A DNA stretch of 36,625 nucleotides, from assembly GCA_002698305.1 (NCBI GenBank), contig NZWR01000003.1:74794-111418 (forward strand). Reading direction: 5' to 3'. Numbering within the stretch: position 1 is the stretch's first letter; the number at the start of each line of letters is the position of its first letter. The notes below the pieces were generated by a model that saw only the letters and a program-made list of their open reading frames with translations, was not told the DNA's origin and searched no databases. The translations under genes and the position numbers were made by a program. Positions 16,372 to 24,265 of the stretch are shown piece by piece. The stretch comes from Candidatus Campbelliibacteriota bacterium. GTDB lineage: Bacteria > Patescibacteriota > Minisyncoccia > Phycocordibacterales > UBA1006.

Positions 16372-16410
16372 AAATACGTTACCTAAGGTATTAACGAATA
16401 ATTAATTATT

Positions 16411-16719
16411 ATGAACGATCCACTAAAAGATACGCGTGTATTTCCTGAAGAAATGCACGAAAAACCACAGCCTCATGAAGAGCATCACCACCACAGAAAA
16501 TTATTGTGGGCAGCAGTGATTGCTTTTATCGCGGTTGCAATATATGTGCTTACCTCAACTAATTTTTTCAAACAGGAAAAAAATGGAGAAAATGTATCTC
16601 CAGATGAAATTCGTTATGCACAAGAAGAAGAAGCAGCTGTTGCTATCGAACGTTTTCGAGAGGAGTTAACACCAGAAGAGCGAGAACGTCGTCTTAATAT
16701 GCTATTCAATAACAACTAA
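16411..16719 (+). CDS. Small single-pass membrane protein, unknown
   Basis: The 102-residue protein has a His-rich cytoplasmic N-terminal segment (PHEEHHHHRK, about 22-31) and a membrane helix (about 32-51, LLWAAVIAFIAVAIYVLTST). An acidic helical tail ends EERERRLNMLFNNN. It is first in a unit with the surface-protein genes downstream, 5 bases before the next ATG. The small His/Glu cluster might bind metal; nothing else hints at a role. Confidence 0.75.
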   Translation: MNDPLKDTRVFPEEMHEKPQPHEEHHHHRKLLWAAVIAFIAVAIYVLTSTNFFKQEKNGENVSPDEIRYAQEEEAAVAIERFREELTPEERERRLNMLFNNN

Positions 16720-16724
16720 TATTT

Positions 16725-17678
16725 ATGAAGATGAAATCAACAACAATTAATACCTTTCTCGGTCTGGGAGTTTCGTTCGCAATGATTGCCACCTTTATAT
16801 TCGCAGGGTTTAGCCATCCACAGACGACCTATGCTCAATGTACGAGCAATGACGACTCAGGTAATTTGTACGGATACGCCGACACTGAAAACTTTGGCCG
16901 CATCTATATGAGTCGAACCTCATGGAATGATTTTGAGGCAACCCAAACAACGCAGCCATTCAGCGTTTCTTACAATAGACAAAACGATACATGGTCTGGT
17001 CGTGGTTGGAATGAAATCATGGGGTGGGTAGATTTTGGAGAGACAAACTCTGATAATATTAGCCTCAGAAGAGCCGAATTTGAATCAGCCTTAGCAAATC
17101 CAGGAGATTACGGAAACCTAGTACCTCAAATATATCTAGGGGATGAGAATATTGTTCTTCAAACTGGTGAAACGATATCTGTTGCAGGAGTTGCTTACTC
17201 AACTAACTCAGGTTCGTTTGTAGGGTCTGGATGGAACGGTGACTATACCATAGCCAATGTGGGTAATGGGGATGACGTAGCTGTAGGGGCCGGTGAAATA
17301 ACTTTTGCTAATGTCTCACTTGTTGAGTCGCCATGTCAGGAATATGTAGACCTATTAGTGAACGGAGAAGAAACCTACTATCAAGAAACCTGCCCAATTA
17401 CTAACCCGACGCTTACCTGGAACACTACTAACGTGAACAATTGTGTGATTGGTTCAGATAACTGGTCTTCACCACAAGGAACATCAATAGGAACATCAGG
17501 CTCACAAAATGCTAACGTCAGCGTGAACCCATCTGAAACATTTAGTTTGAATTGTACGGGTACTCAATCCGGTAATACGATTCAAGGAATTGCAATTGCC
17601 GTCTGTGGACCAACAACAGGAGGTGGAGACGATCCGGTCGTCGATAACGTCGTAGCTCCAGACTTTAAGGAAGTATAA
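16725..17678 (+). CDS. Secreted protein with Ig-like C-terminal region
   Basis: The 317-residue protein has a Sec signal peptide (about 1-38, cleavage after TTYAQ or TYA). Its first domain (about 40-110) contains LYGYADTENFGRIYMS and GRGWNEIMGWVDFG. This is the 'GYAW-ENIGWIxF' type of repeat common in CPR surface proteins. The C-terminal part (about 205-305) has two Cys and a strand pattern (PTLTWNTTNVNNCVIG; PSETFSLNCTG) resembling bacterial Ig-like domains. It is probably exported or wall-associated. It is co-oriented and close to the Cys-rich paralogues that follow. Confidence 0.85.
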   Translation: MKMKSTTINTFLGLGVSFAMIATFIFAGFSHPQTTYAQCTSNDDSGNLYGYADTENFGRIYMSRTSWNDFEATQTTQPFSVSYNRQNDTWSGRGWNEIMGWVDFGETNSDNISLRRAEFESALANPGDYGNLVPQIYLGDENIVLQTGETISVAGVAYSTNSGSFVGSGWNGDYTIANVGNGDDVAVGAGEITFANVSLVESPCQEYVDLLVNGEETYYQETCPITNPTLTWNTTNVNNCVIGSDNWSSPQGTSIGTSGSQNANVSVNPSETFSLNCTGTQSGNTIQGIAIAVCGPTTGGGDDPVVDNVVAPDFKEV

Positions 17679-17679
17679 T
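17674..17679 (+). promoter_or_regulatory. Possible internal -10 box before the 17691 gene
   Basis: A perfect TATAAT overlaps the stop codon of the 16725 gene and ends 11 bases before the next ATG. No TG extension or -35 is evident. Confidence 0.35.
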
Positions 17680-17690
17680 CTTTGTAATAT

Positions 17691-19340
17691 ATGAAAAAAT
17701 TTCTAACACAAAAAATTAATTTTAGAGCCGCTGCAATCTTCTTACTGTTCTTGGTTGCTGGTGTCAGCACTATCAGCGCTGCAGCTCCTGGAGGGTCTCT
17801 TAATGCTGTTGTTCACCGTAGTGGGGGTGATCAAGCAATCCAAAGCTTACAGCTTGGCCCGTGTAGTGGTGGAGGATGTAATGCTCTTGGTGATCTTGAT
17901 GCTCGAGGGCTAGGAAATGGTTTGGCATACTTTGCTGTTTCTGATATTACTAATGCTTTATTGTATTCTTCTAACACAAGTTTCTTGCTCGATAAGGTCT
18001 TTGTTGGTGAGTACGATGGTCAACCTGCATCAGCAAGTCTCCCTATCTGGTCAACAACTCAAACATCTGGAGCATCAAGAGGTGGTGGAGAAACAGCAAC
18101 ACTTCAATCAGTAAATGTTGGTGGTTCAGTTATTGCAACGAACCTCACTAACAGTGGCGGTCTTCCGTCGGTATGTTTTGATGAGGAGGGTACCTTAATC
18201 ATTTGTGAATCAACGCCAAGTAATGGGTTATGTGGTTTTGCAGATGGCGGATCATATTCATCAGCACCATCTTCAGGATTGTGTTTTTCAGGATCAGCAG
18301 GCGCAGTCTCAGGAGGTAGCGGAGCAAGAAATGATGATTGGGCATGGACATGTTTTGGTTCAAATGGAGGAACTGATGATCAGTGTTCAGCTAATTATGT
18401 ACCTGGACCAACCAATGGTCAATGTGGCTCATCTGACGGACAATCATTTAGTCAGCCACCAACATCAGGACTGTGTTCACCTGGCTCAGCTTCTACTGTA
18501 AATGATAATGGACCATTAATAACACCACGATATACATGGTCATGTGCAGGGTACAATGGTGGAACAACAGATGATTGTGATGCTAATTACCAAGCAGGAC
18601 CTATAGATGGACAATGTAAAAATTATCCATTTGGACCATATGGAACAGAGCCAGCAACAAATACCTCTACAGGTTGTGATGCAGGAACCTTCCAAGATAT
18701 TAGTGATACCGGTTCTCAATGGCGATGGCGATGTCTCGGTCAAAATGGTGGATCAAATTCACCTACCTGTACAGCGGCACGTGCAAATGGAAACCCACAA
18801 TGTACAAGTCACCCGGGTACTCATGCAACCCAACCTGCAACGAATTCTTCAAATGGTTGTGACGTAGGATCATACAGTGATACAGGTGATACCGGTTCTC
18901 AATGGCGATGGACCTGTACTGATCAGGGGGTGACACAAACCTGTTCGGCAAACAAAGAAGCTAATACAGGATATCTCTTTGTGTGTGGTACAGATCCAGA
19001 TGGAGTGTTCGGGGCAACACAATCAGCACCTAATAATTCACGTTACGGACAATGGACGCGGGGAGGAACCTACTCACCGCAAGGAACAGGGGATGAATTC
19101 CCATTCAACATGGGGACACCTGACTGTTCAAACCCAACTACTATTCCGTTTTGGACAGCTAATCCATGGTCACTGCCAAACGGTCAAGACGGAAATAATC
19201 CAGCGAATGATGGGTACGATGGTTCAGTACTTAATCCAAACGGACAAGGAGATAGGCTTTGGTATAAATTCTTCTGTTTGGATGGCCCACCTGATGATTG
19301 TTTCTGTAATACTGCAGCTGCTAATGAGAATATGTGTTAA
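17691..19340 (+). CDS. Secreted Cys-rich repeat protein 1
   Basis: The 549-residue protein has a signal peptide (about 1-32, RAAAIFLLFLVAGVSTISAA). A unique head domain (about 33-160) ends in a Cys-x-Gly-x-Leu-x-x-Cys junction (VCFDEEGTLIIC). Four tandem modules of about 55-60 residues follow, with the pattern NGxCGxxxGxxxxxxPxxxLC, then W-W/T-W-C, GGxxxxC. The first two are close to those in the 19352 and 21023 proteins. The last two diverge, sharing GSQWRWRC and EPATNTSTGCD. A final Cys-containing domain is about 420-549. Paired cysteines suggest disulfides outside the membrane. An adhesin or fibre role is inferred from the modular design only. Confidence 0.82.
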   Translation: MKKFLTQKINFRAAAIFLLFLVAGVSTISAAAPGGSLNAVVHRSGGDQAIQSLQLGPCSGGGCNALGDLDARGLGNGLAYFAVSDITNALLYSSNTSFLLDKVFVGEYDGQPASASLPIWSTTQTSGASRGGGETATLQSVNVGGSVIATNLTNSGGLPSVCFDEEGTLIICESTPSNGLCGFADGGSYSSAPSSGLCFSGSAGAVSGGSGARNDDWAWTCFGSNGGTDDQCSANYVPGPTNGQCGSSDGQSFSQPPTSGLCSPGSASTVNDNGPLITPRYTWSCAGYNGGTTDDCDANYQAGPIDGQCKNYPFGPYGTEPATNTSTGCDAGTFQDISDTGSQWRWRCLGQNGGSNSPTCTAARANGNPQCTSHPGTHATQPATNSSNGCDVGSYSDTGDTGSQWRWTCTDQGVTQTCSANKEANTGYLFVCGTDPDGVFGATQSAPNNSRYGQWTRGGTYSPQGTGDEFPFNMGTPDCSNPTTIPFWTANPWSLPNGQDGNNPANDGYDGSVLNPNGQGDRLWYKFFCLDGPPDDCFCNTAAANENMC

Positions 19341-19351
19341 CAAAAAATTGT

Positions 19352-20953
19352 ATGAAAAAAATATCTAAAACAATTAAAAAAAGTATCACAGGAATAGCAA
19401 TCATTTCCCTGGTGGCTTTGGCTTCGGTTGGGATTGTTCAAAATGCAGCAGCTCAGGGTGATCTGGCTGCTGGTGGAGGAAACTTCTCTCTAACGCAGCT
19501 TGTTCCTAGGGATGTATCTGGACTGGTTAGTCGCGTCGGGTCATTAACTATTGGTTCGCTGACACCAAACCCTAATATTAGCTTAGGTTTTATGGGTTGT
19601 ACTAATGAGAATTTTGCAGGCACTCCTTGTCTAATCGTTGAAGGGGCAAGCACCTTTGCCAAACTATGGTCAGATGGTGATTTCTTAAACACTAGTCTTG
19701 TCGGGGTATCATCTCTTTCAGAGGTTGGAAGTTTCGCTGTGCTTGATAATGGAAATAACAGTCCAACTTTGGTTGTGGATGATCTTCCAGGCACAGACGA
19801 CAGTATCATGATTAGTAGTCTTGCGTATTATGAAAATGGAGTCTTTGCACCGCGAGATACGACCACTCAACGTTTGGTCTGTGCTACCACTGCAGGAAAA
19901 CTAGTAACTTGTGGAGAGCCGGGTGGCGGAGATGGATCAAACCCAACAGATGGACAATGTGGTTCTGCAGACGGCGGAACCTATGCTAGCGCCCCTACAT
20001 CAAATTTATGTGATGAAGGAACGGCCAGTTCTGTTAGTTATGGGTCAGGGGCACGCGGTGGAAGCGGTGGTTGGACATGGACCTGTTACGGGACCTCAGG
20101 TGGATCAAATGATAATTGTTCTGCTTCTGTGCCACCTAATACGTACAGTTGGTACACTGGTGCATGGGGATCATGTACTGGAGGATCTGGAGGGTCATGT
20201 TCAGGAACACCAACAGGCGGCTCACAAGGAGCAAAAATTGATTGGAATGGTAACCTCTTTGATTGGACCGATGGTACGGTCTATGAATCAGTAGGAGGTA
20301 ATCCAGACACTATTACCGTGTGTGCTGGACCTGATGATTTACATGACTTATCTTCAGGAAAAAATCTTGATTATAATGCAGCAATTTCTAACACTGCTTG
20401 TTTCCGCGAATCGCCTCCATATTCATGGACAAACCCTTTGTACGAACCTTCTCTTGATGCAGAGAATTGGCATCAACTGCAGGTAACACCGGGTACAGGA
20501 GGAGATAGAACAAATCCTGGGAACAGTTCAACACCAGGATGGATTAATCAGGTGAATAATTTAGGAGCGAGCCCGCTGTATCAGCAAGGACAGCTTTATC
20601 AAAGTTATTGTAGTTACGATGGGACGACACCAAATACACAAATAGATTGTGGGCCAGGTGGCAGTTATGGTATATGGGTAGATGAAGGTACATCATGTAG
20701 TCCTATTACTAACTCATCATTACCAACACCACCAAACTATGCTGGCGATACAATTTGCGTGAATCAAAATACACTTTCATGTAATGGTTCAAGTCAAAGT
20801 TCATGTGAAGCTGTTTCAGGATGTAATTGGTCAGGAGGAACACCAGGAACACAAACACGTCTAGTACAATGTCGAGACCAAAATGGAAACGTAGTACAAA
20901 ATGAAGATTTCTGTACACCGCCATCAAAACCAGCAGAAACTCAAACCTGTTAG
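19352..20953 (+). CDS. Secreted Cys-rich repeat protein 2 with split TSP1-like domain
   Basis: ATG 19352 (MKKISKTIKK) is preferred over 19334, which overlaps the upstream stop and adds residues before the signal peptide. The 533-residue product has a signal peptide (cleaved near NAAAQ) and a head domain (about 35-175) with a LVCATTAGKLVTCG junction as in its paralogues. One Cys module (about 195-255) follows, starting DGQCGSADGGTYASAP. WYTGAWGSCTGG (about 266) resembles the start of an ADAMTS-type TSP1 repeat. Its usual second half (TRLVQCRDQNGNVV, C-terminal KPAETQTC) appears about 230 residues later, after an inserted Cys-containing region. It is probably a surface protein. Confidence 0.82.
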   Translation: MKKISKTIKKSITGIAIISLVALASVGIVQNAAAQGDLAAGGGNFSLTQLVPRDVSGLVSRVGSLTIGSLTPNPNISLGFMGCTNENFAGTPCLIVEGASTFAKLWSDGDFLNTSLVGVSSLSEVGSFAVLDNGNNSPTLVVDDLPGTDDSIMISSLAYYENGVFAPRDTTTQRLVCATTAGKLVTCGEPGGGDGSNPTDGQCGSADGGTYASAPTSNLCDEGTASSVSYGSGARGGSGGWTWTCYGTSGGSNDNCSASVPPNTYSWYTGAWGSCTGGSGGSCSGTPTGGSQGAKIDWNGNLFDWTDGTVYESVGGNPDTITVCAGPDDLHDLSSGKNLDYNAAISNTACFRESPPYSWTNPLYEPSLDAENWHQLQVTPGTGGDRTNPGNSSTPGWINQVNNLGASPLYQQGQLYQSYCSYDGTTPNTQIDCGPGGSYGIWVDEGTSCSPITNSSLPTPPNYAGDTICVNQNTLSCNGSSQSSCEAVSGCNWSGGTPGTQTRLVQCRDQNGNVVQNEDFCTPPSKPAETQTC

Positions 20954-20958
20954 TTTAT

Positions 20959-20983
20959 AAAAACTCACGCTGTGAGTTTTTAA
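20959..20983 (+). terminator. Terminator of the 16411-20953 surface unit
   Basis: AAAAACTCAC (20959-20968) pairs with GTGAGTTTTT (20972-20981) around loop GCT. Confidence 0.88.
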
Positions 20984-21005
20984 TTTGCCTGTATTGCTTC
21001 AGAGG

Positions 21006-21014
21006 TGATATAAT
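21006..21014 (+). promoter_or_regulatory. Extended -10 promoter of the 21023 gene
   Basis: TGA-TATAAT, a perfect extended -10, then 8 bases to ATG. Confidence 0.75.
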
Positions 21015-21022
21015 GGAAGTGT

Positions 21023-22156
21023 ATGAAATTACGTCTAAAAAATATTATTGTCGGTTCAGCTATGGGTCTTTTGATAGCGATAGGAGCCATCGCTGTGCGA
21101 TCAGAAATGACGCAAGCAGCTGATTCAACCCCATTAACGGTAGCAGGTGGTCGGGTACAGGATTTGCAAATACTTTCTCCAAGTACCCCAGGCTTCTATT
21201 CACAAAGCAATGATAATAGCGTAACAGTGCTCGGTTTAACAACATCAAACTCCCCTACTGTTTTCAAGTTGGCGGGACTTCCAATATTGAACGGTTTAAC
21301 AGCATATGGAAATTCATATTTTGGAAGAATGTATACAGGGTATAGTTCAATACCCACGTCAGGTGCAGGTTTTGAGGCGTTCTCTAGTGGTGAACCAGTA
21401 ACCCTGAGCTCAAGTGGAGGTATTAGAATTCAATCACAGGCGACCTCTGGCGGTGGTGAAGCGGGATTTGAACAGTCAATTTCTGGTAATATATACACTT
21501 GTGTAAATGACTTTGGAGTGCTGCAAAAATGTGGCGCACTTCCTGAATCAGCAAGCTGTGGGCCAGCTCATGAAGGGTCAACATCATCAGCTCCGTCATC
21601 AGGGTTGTGTTCTTCAGGAACCGCAAGTTCGGTAAGTCCAGGTGGAGCACGAGGTGGGTATGATTATACCTGGACCTGTACTGATGGTGCAGCTTCGGTA
21701 AGTTGTGGATCGTATCAATCAGGAGGTACTCTCACTATAAATGGTCAATGTGGATCTGCTGACGGCGGAACCTATTCATCAGCTCCAAGCTCGAACCTGT
21801 GTTCAGCAGGATCAGCATCTTCGGTAAATGATGGTGGAGCATTTTCTGAACCTCGGTACACTTGGACTTGTTCAGGTTCTGGTGGAGGGTCAGATGACTC
21901 ATGTTCTGCAAGCTATTCTTCAGGTGGAGGGGGAAGTCTTCCTGTAAATGGCCAATGTGGATCTGCAGATGGTGGAACCTATTCATCGCCACCAAGCTCG
22001 AACCTGTGTTCAGCAGGAAACGCAACAAGTGTACAGACAAATCCAGGTGTTAAAGGAAATCCTGGAACCTATACTTGGGATTGTAACGGAACCGACGGAG
22101 GGTCAGATGACTCATGTTTGGCAACAGAAGGTTCTGGAGGCGGAAAAGAAGGTTAA
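21023..22156 (+). CDS. Secreted Cys-rich repeat protein 3
   Basis: The 377-residue protein has a signal peptide (about 1-32, ending MTQAAD). Its head (about 33-155) is similar in layout to the paralogues at 17691 and 19352, and the junction is YTCVNDFGVLQKCG. Three tandem modules follow (about 177-232, 240-300, 309-370), the last two nearly identical (NGQCGSADGGTYSSAPSSNL). The C-terminus is a Gly/Ser linker (GSGGGKEG). It has its own promoter and terminator, unlike its two paralogues. The three genes look like tandem duplicates with different numbers of the same module. Confidence 0.83.
   Translation: MKLRLKNIIVGSAMGLLIAIGAIAVRSEMTQAADSTPLTVAGGRVQDLQILSPSTPGFYSQSNDNSVTVLGLTTSNSPTVFKLAGLPILNGLTAYGNSYFGRMYTGYSSIPTSGAGFEAFSSGEPVTLSSSGGIRIQSQATSGGGEAGFEQSISGNIYTCVNDFGVLQKCGALPESASCGPAHEGSTSSAPSSGLCSSGTASSVSPGGARGGYDYTWTCTDGAASVSCGSYQSGGTLTINGQCGSADGGTYSSAPSSNLCSAGSASSVNDGGAFSEPRYTWTCSGSGGGSDDSCSASYSSGGGGSLPVNGQCGSADGGTYSSPPSSNLCSAGNATSVQTNPGVKGNPGTYTWDCNGTDGGSDDSCLATEGSGGGKEG
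21741..22127 (+). repeat. Tandem DNA repeat encoding two near-identical Cys modules
   Basis: Copies begin at 21741 and 21948. They share long runs such as GGAACCTATTCATC and AGCTCGAACCTGTGTTCAGC, with a few synonymous differences, indicating recent duplication. More distant copies lie at about 18226, 18413, 19951 and 21553. Confidence 0.8.
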
Positions 22157-22178
22157 AACTCACATCTGTGGGTTTTTC
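22155..22178 (+). terminator. Terminator of the 21023 gene
   Basis: AAAACTCAC and GTGGGTTTT arms (one G-T wobble) with a T run; overlaps the stop codon. Confidence 0.8.
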
Positions 22179-22180
22179 TA

Positions 22181-22210
22181 TTGACAAAATTATATTATGT
22201 AATGTATAAT
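22181..22210 (+). promoter_or_regulatory. Consensus -35/-10 promoter of the T9SS-domain gene
   Basis: TTGACA (22181-22186), 18-bp spacer, TATAAT (22205-22210), with a leader of about 18-19 bases. This is unlike the leaderless extended -10 promoters of its neighbours. Confidence 0.75.
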
Positions 22211-22235
22211 TTAGAAAACCTTAAAAATTATACTT

Positions 22236-24149
22236 ATGAAAAATTTAATCTTTTTTCTTGCGTTTGCTTTAACTACTTTTTCGTATGGGCAAATACCAGG
22301 AGTATTGGAAACTGAATCCTCAGTAAGTATTGAGGATCTAAAAACAGCTGGTGTTTCTCTCGGTTCTACAGGAGATACTAATGCCGATGGAATTGATGAC
22401 TTTATCTCTCAAGGGGTACGTACATTATTTCCATTTACATTTGGCACGACTCAGCATTTATCTGATGGTACTGCACAGTATACAAGTAATAATACTATTT
22501 TTACTCAGACTTATGATGGAGCAGTAGTTTCTGCTGATGTGAACAGTGATGGACATATAGATGTTTTCAATGGTGGAGCTACTTCCGTTACTGGAAATAG
22601 ATCACCAATCGCTGAAATCAATTTTGGCTCTCCGACTGGTACTTTTAATACAATTACTTTAATTGGCTTAGATTATGTCCGTGCAGGATGGGTTGATTAT
22701 GATAATGATGGTGACTTGGATTTAATCTATAGCGGTATTGATCCGGCTACAGGAGATAATCGCCTACTCGGGTATCGTAATGATGGAGGAACAACCTTCA
22801 CCAAAGATTTGGATAACACTGAGTTCGCTCTTAATGTAGGAAGTATTACATTTGGAAATTTAAATCTTGATAGTTTCCCTGATATATTTATCACAGGTAA
22901 CGATGACGCTGGAGTACCTCAATCATTTTTATTATTTAATGATCAAAATTTTGATATTGGTTCTGTTATAACAAGTGGTTTTACCAAAGTAAGACAGTCT
23001 TCTGTCATCATCAAGAATATAGATGGTGTTCCAGGAGATGAAATATTAATTACTGGTACTAAATCAAATGAATTAGGTGCCGCTGATTTATATATTAATA
23101 ACGGAAATAATACATTTACTCTTATGTCACCTGCATCAGCCTTGCCGCCGTTGTCTAAAAGTAAAATTAGAATTATTGACCCATATAAAGATGGAACTCT
23201 CGTAGTTATGGCAATAGGTAATCTAGATAATGGACAAAAGTACATGGGTTTCCACGATGCAACTTCAACTAGCCTTGCTTTAATTGCAAATGGCCCCGAA
23301 GGTATGCATTCAGGAGATATTTTAGAATTATCTAATGGAGATGTTATCGCTATGGGAGAGACAGAAAACCTCCCCTCATCTACTCCAGTAGTTGTATATT
23401 TAAGAAACATGGTTTCCAATAATACTGATACTGACGGTGATGGCGTTACTGACGTTGATGAAGGTACTGATGGAACTGATCCGAATGATCGATGTGACTT
23501 TGTTTTATCTAGTCAAACCGTTGAACCAAGTACTGCTTGGAAAAACGACGATTGTGATAACGATGGTTTATCTAATGAAGGTGAGTTGAACAATGGTACC
23601 GACCCGCTGAATCCTGATACCGACGGTGACGGTGTTACTGATGGTGATGAAGCAGCCGATGGAACCAATGGTACTAATCTCTGTAGTTTTGTTTTATCCA
23701 GTCAAACACTTCCTCCAAGCACTGCTTGGGAAAACGCTGACTGTGATAATGACGGATTAAATAATGCAGATGAATTAACGATTGGAACCGATCCGCTGAA
23801 TCCTGATACTGATGGTGATGGTGTGCTTGATGGGGATGACAATTGCCCTCTAGAGGGACCTCCCGGTCAAGGTCAGACCAGTAATCCTGATGGATGTAAT
23901 ACCTTAGGTGTTGAAGATAATTCATTGAATACCTTTGTAATGTATCCAAATCCAGCAGACACGAGTGTAACAATTGAGCTAGAACATCAGACATCTGATA
24001 TTTCTATCGTGATTGTTAATATGCTTGGGCAAACAGTGATGACAAGTAACAGCTTAACTGTTGATGTCTCGCAATTGAGTTTAGGTATGTATGTTGTTCA
24101 GGTATCTACGGATATCGGTTCATCAGCAAAACGACTGATGGTACAATAG
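22236..24149 (+). CDS. Secreted FG-GAP/TSP3 protein with Bacteroidota T9SS type A sorting domain
   Basis: The 637-residue protein has a Bacteroidota-style signal peptide (MKNLIFFLAFALTTFSYGQ). FG-GAP/VCBS-like repeats follow over about 45-330 (DTNADGIDDF, DVNSDGHIDVF, DYDNDGDLDLIY). TSP3 calcium repeats span about 397-550 (DTDGDGVTD, DCDNDGLSNEGEL, DPLNPDTDGDG), interleaved with CDFVLSSQTVEPSTAW. Residues about 563-637 match the T9SS type A C-terminal domain: MYPNPADTSVTIEL, MLGQTVM, LSLGMYVVQV, RLMVQ. In Bacteroidota that domain directs outer-membrane export by the Por/gliding machinery, which CPR bacteria are not known to have. The gene sits between CPR-style terminators and tpiA. Horizontal acquisition is the likeliest reading; a chimeric assembly is less likely but possible. 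Confidence 0.88.
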   Translation: MKNLIFFLAFALTTFSYGQIPGVLETESSVSIEDLKTAGVSLGSTGDTNADGIDDFISQGVRTLFPFTFGTTQHLSDGTAQYTSNNTIFTQTYDGAVVSADVNSDGHIDVFNGGATSVTGNRSPIAEINFGSPTGTFNTITLIGLDYVRAGWVDYDNDGDLDLIYSGIDPATGDNRLLGYRNDGGTTFTKDLDNTEFALNVGSITFGNLNLDSFPDIFITGNDDAGVPQSFLLFNDQNFDIGSVITSGFTKVRQSSVIIKNIDGVPGDEILITGTKSNELGAADLYINNGNNTFTLMSPASALPPLSKSKIRIIDPYKDGTLVVMAIGNLDNGQKYMGFHDATSTSLALIANGPEGMHSGDILELSNGDVIAMGETENLPSSTPVVVYLRNMVSNNTDTDGDGVTDVDEGTDGTDPNDRCDFVLSSQTVEPSTAWKNDDCDNDGLSNEGELNNGTDPLNPDTDGDGVTDGDEAADGTNGTNLCSFVLSSQTLPPSTAWENADCDNDGLNNADELTIGTDPLNPDTDGDGVLDGDDNCPLEGPPGQGQTSNPDGCNTLGVEDNSLNTFVMYPNPADTSVTIELEHQTSDISIVIVNMLGQTVMTSNSLTVDVSQLSLGMYVVQVSTDIGSSAKRLMVQ

Positions 24150-24192
24150 AATAGATCTTAATTGCCAAAATGTATTATTTTGAGCAAAAGAC

Positions 24193-24220
24193 ATCCCGCG
24201 AAGATATTTCGCGGGATTTT
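24193..24220 (+). terminator. Terminator after the T9SS-domain gene
   Basis: ATCCCGCGAA (24193-24202) pairs with TTCGCGGGAT (24208-24217), then TTTT. Confidence 0.92.
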
Positions 24221-24247
24221 GTTATATACAAAGGGCCAAATCAAATA

Positions 24248-24256
24248 TGGTATACT
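24248..24256 (+). promoter_or_regulatory. Extended -10 promoter of tpiA
   Basis: TGG-TATACT then 9 bases to ATG at 24266. Confidence 0.7.
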
Positions 24257-24265
24257 AGAGACACT

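Noticed and set aside
18226-22127. CRISPR-like array
   Set aside because: The repeats are in-frame protein modules of about 170-190 bp with no unique short spacers.
22943-23419. 158-codon minus-strand ORF inside the T9SS-domain gene
   Set aside because: It is antisense to a gene with clear domain matches throughout and shows no family features or promoter.
24170-24265. Longer N-terminus for TpiA
   Set aside because: It contains the terminator of the previous gene and the tpiA promoter; TIM proteins start just before NWKMN.
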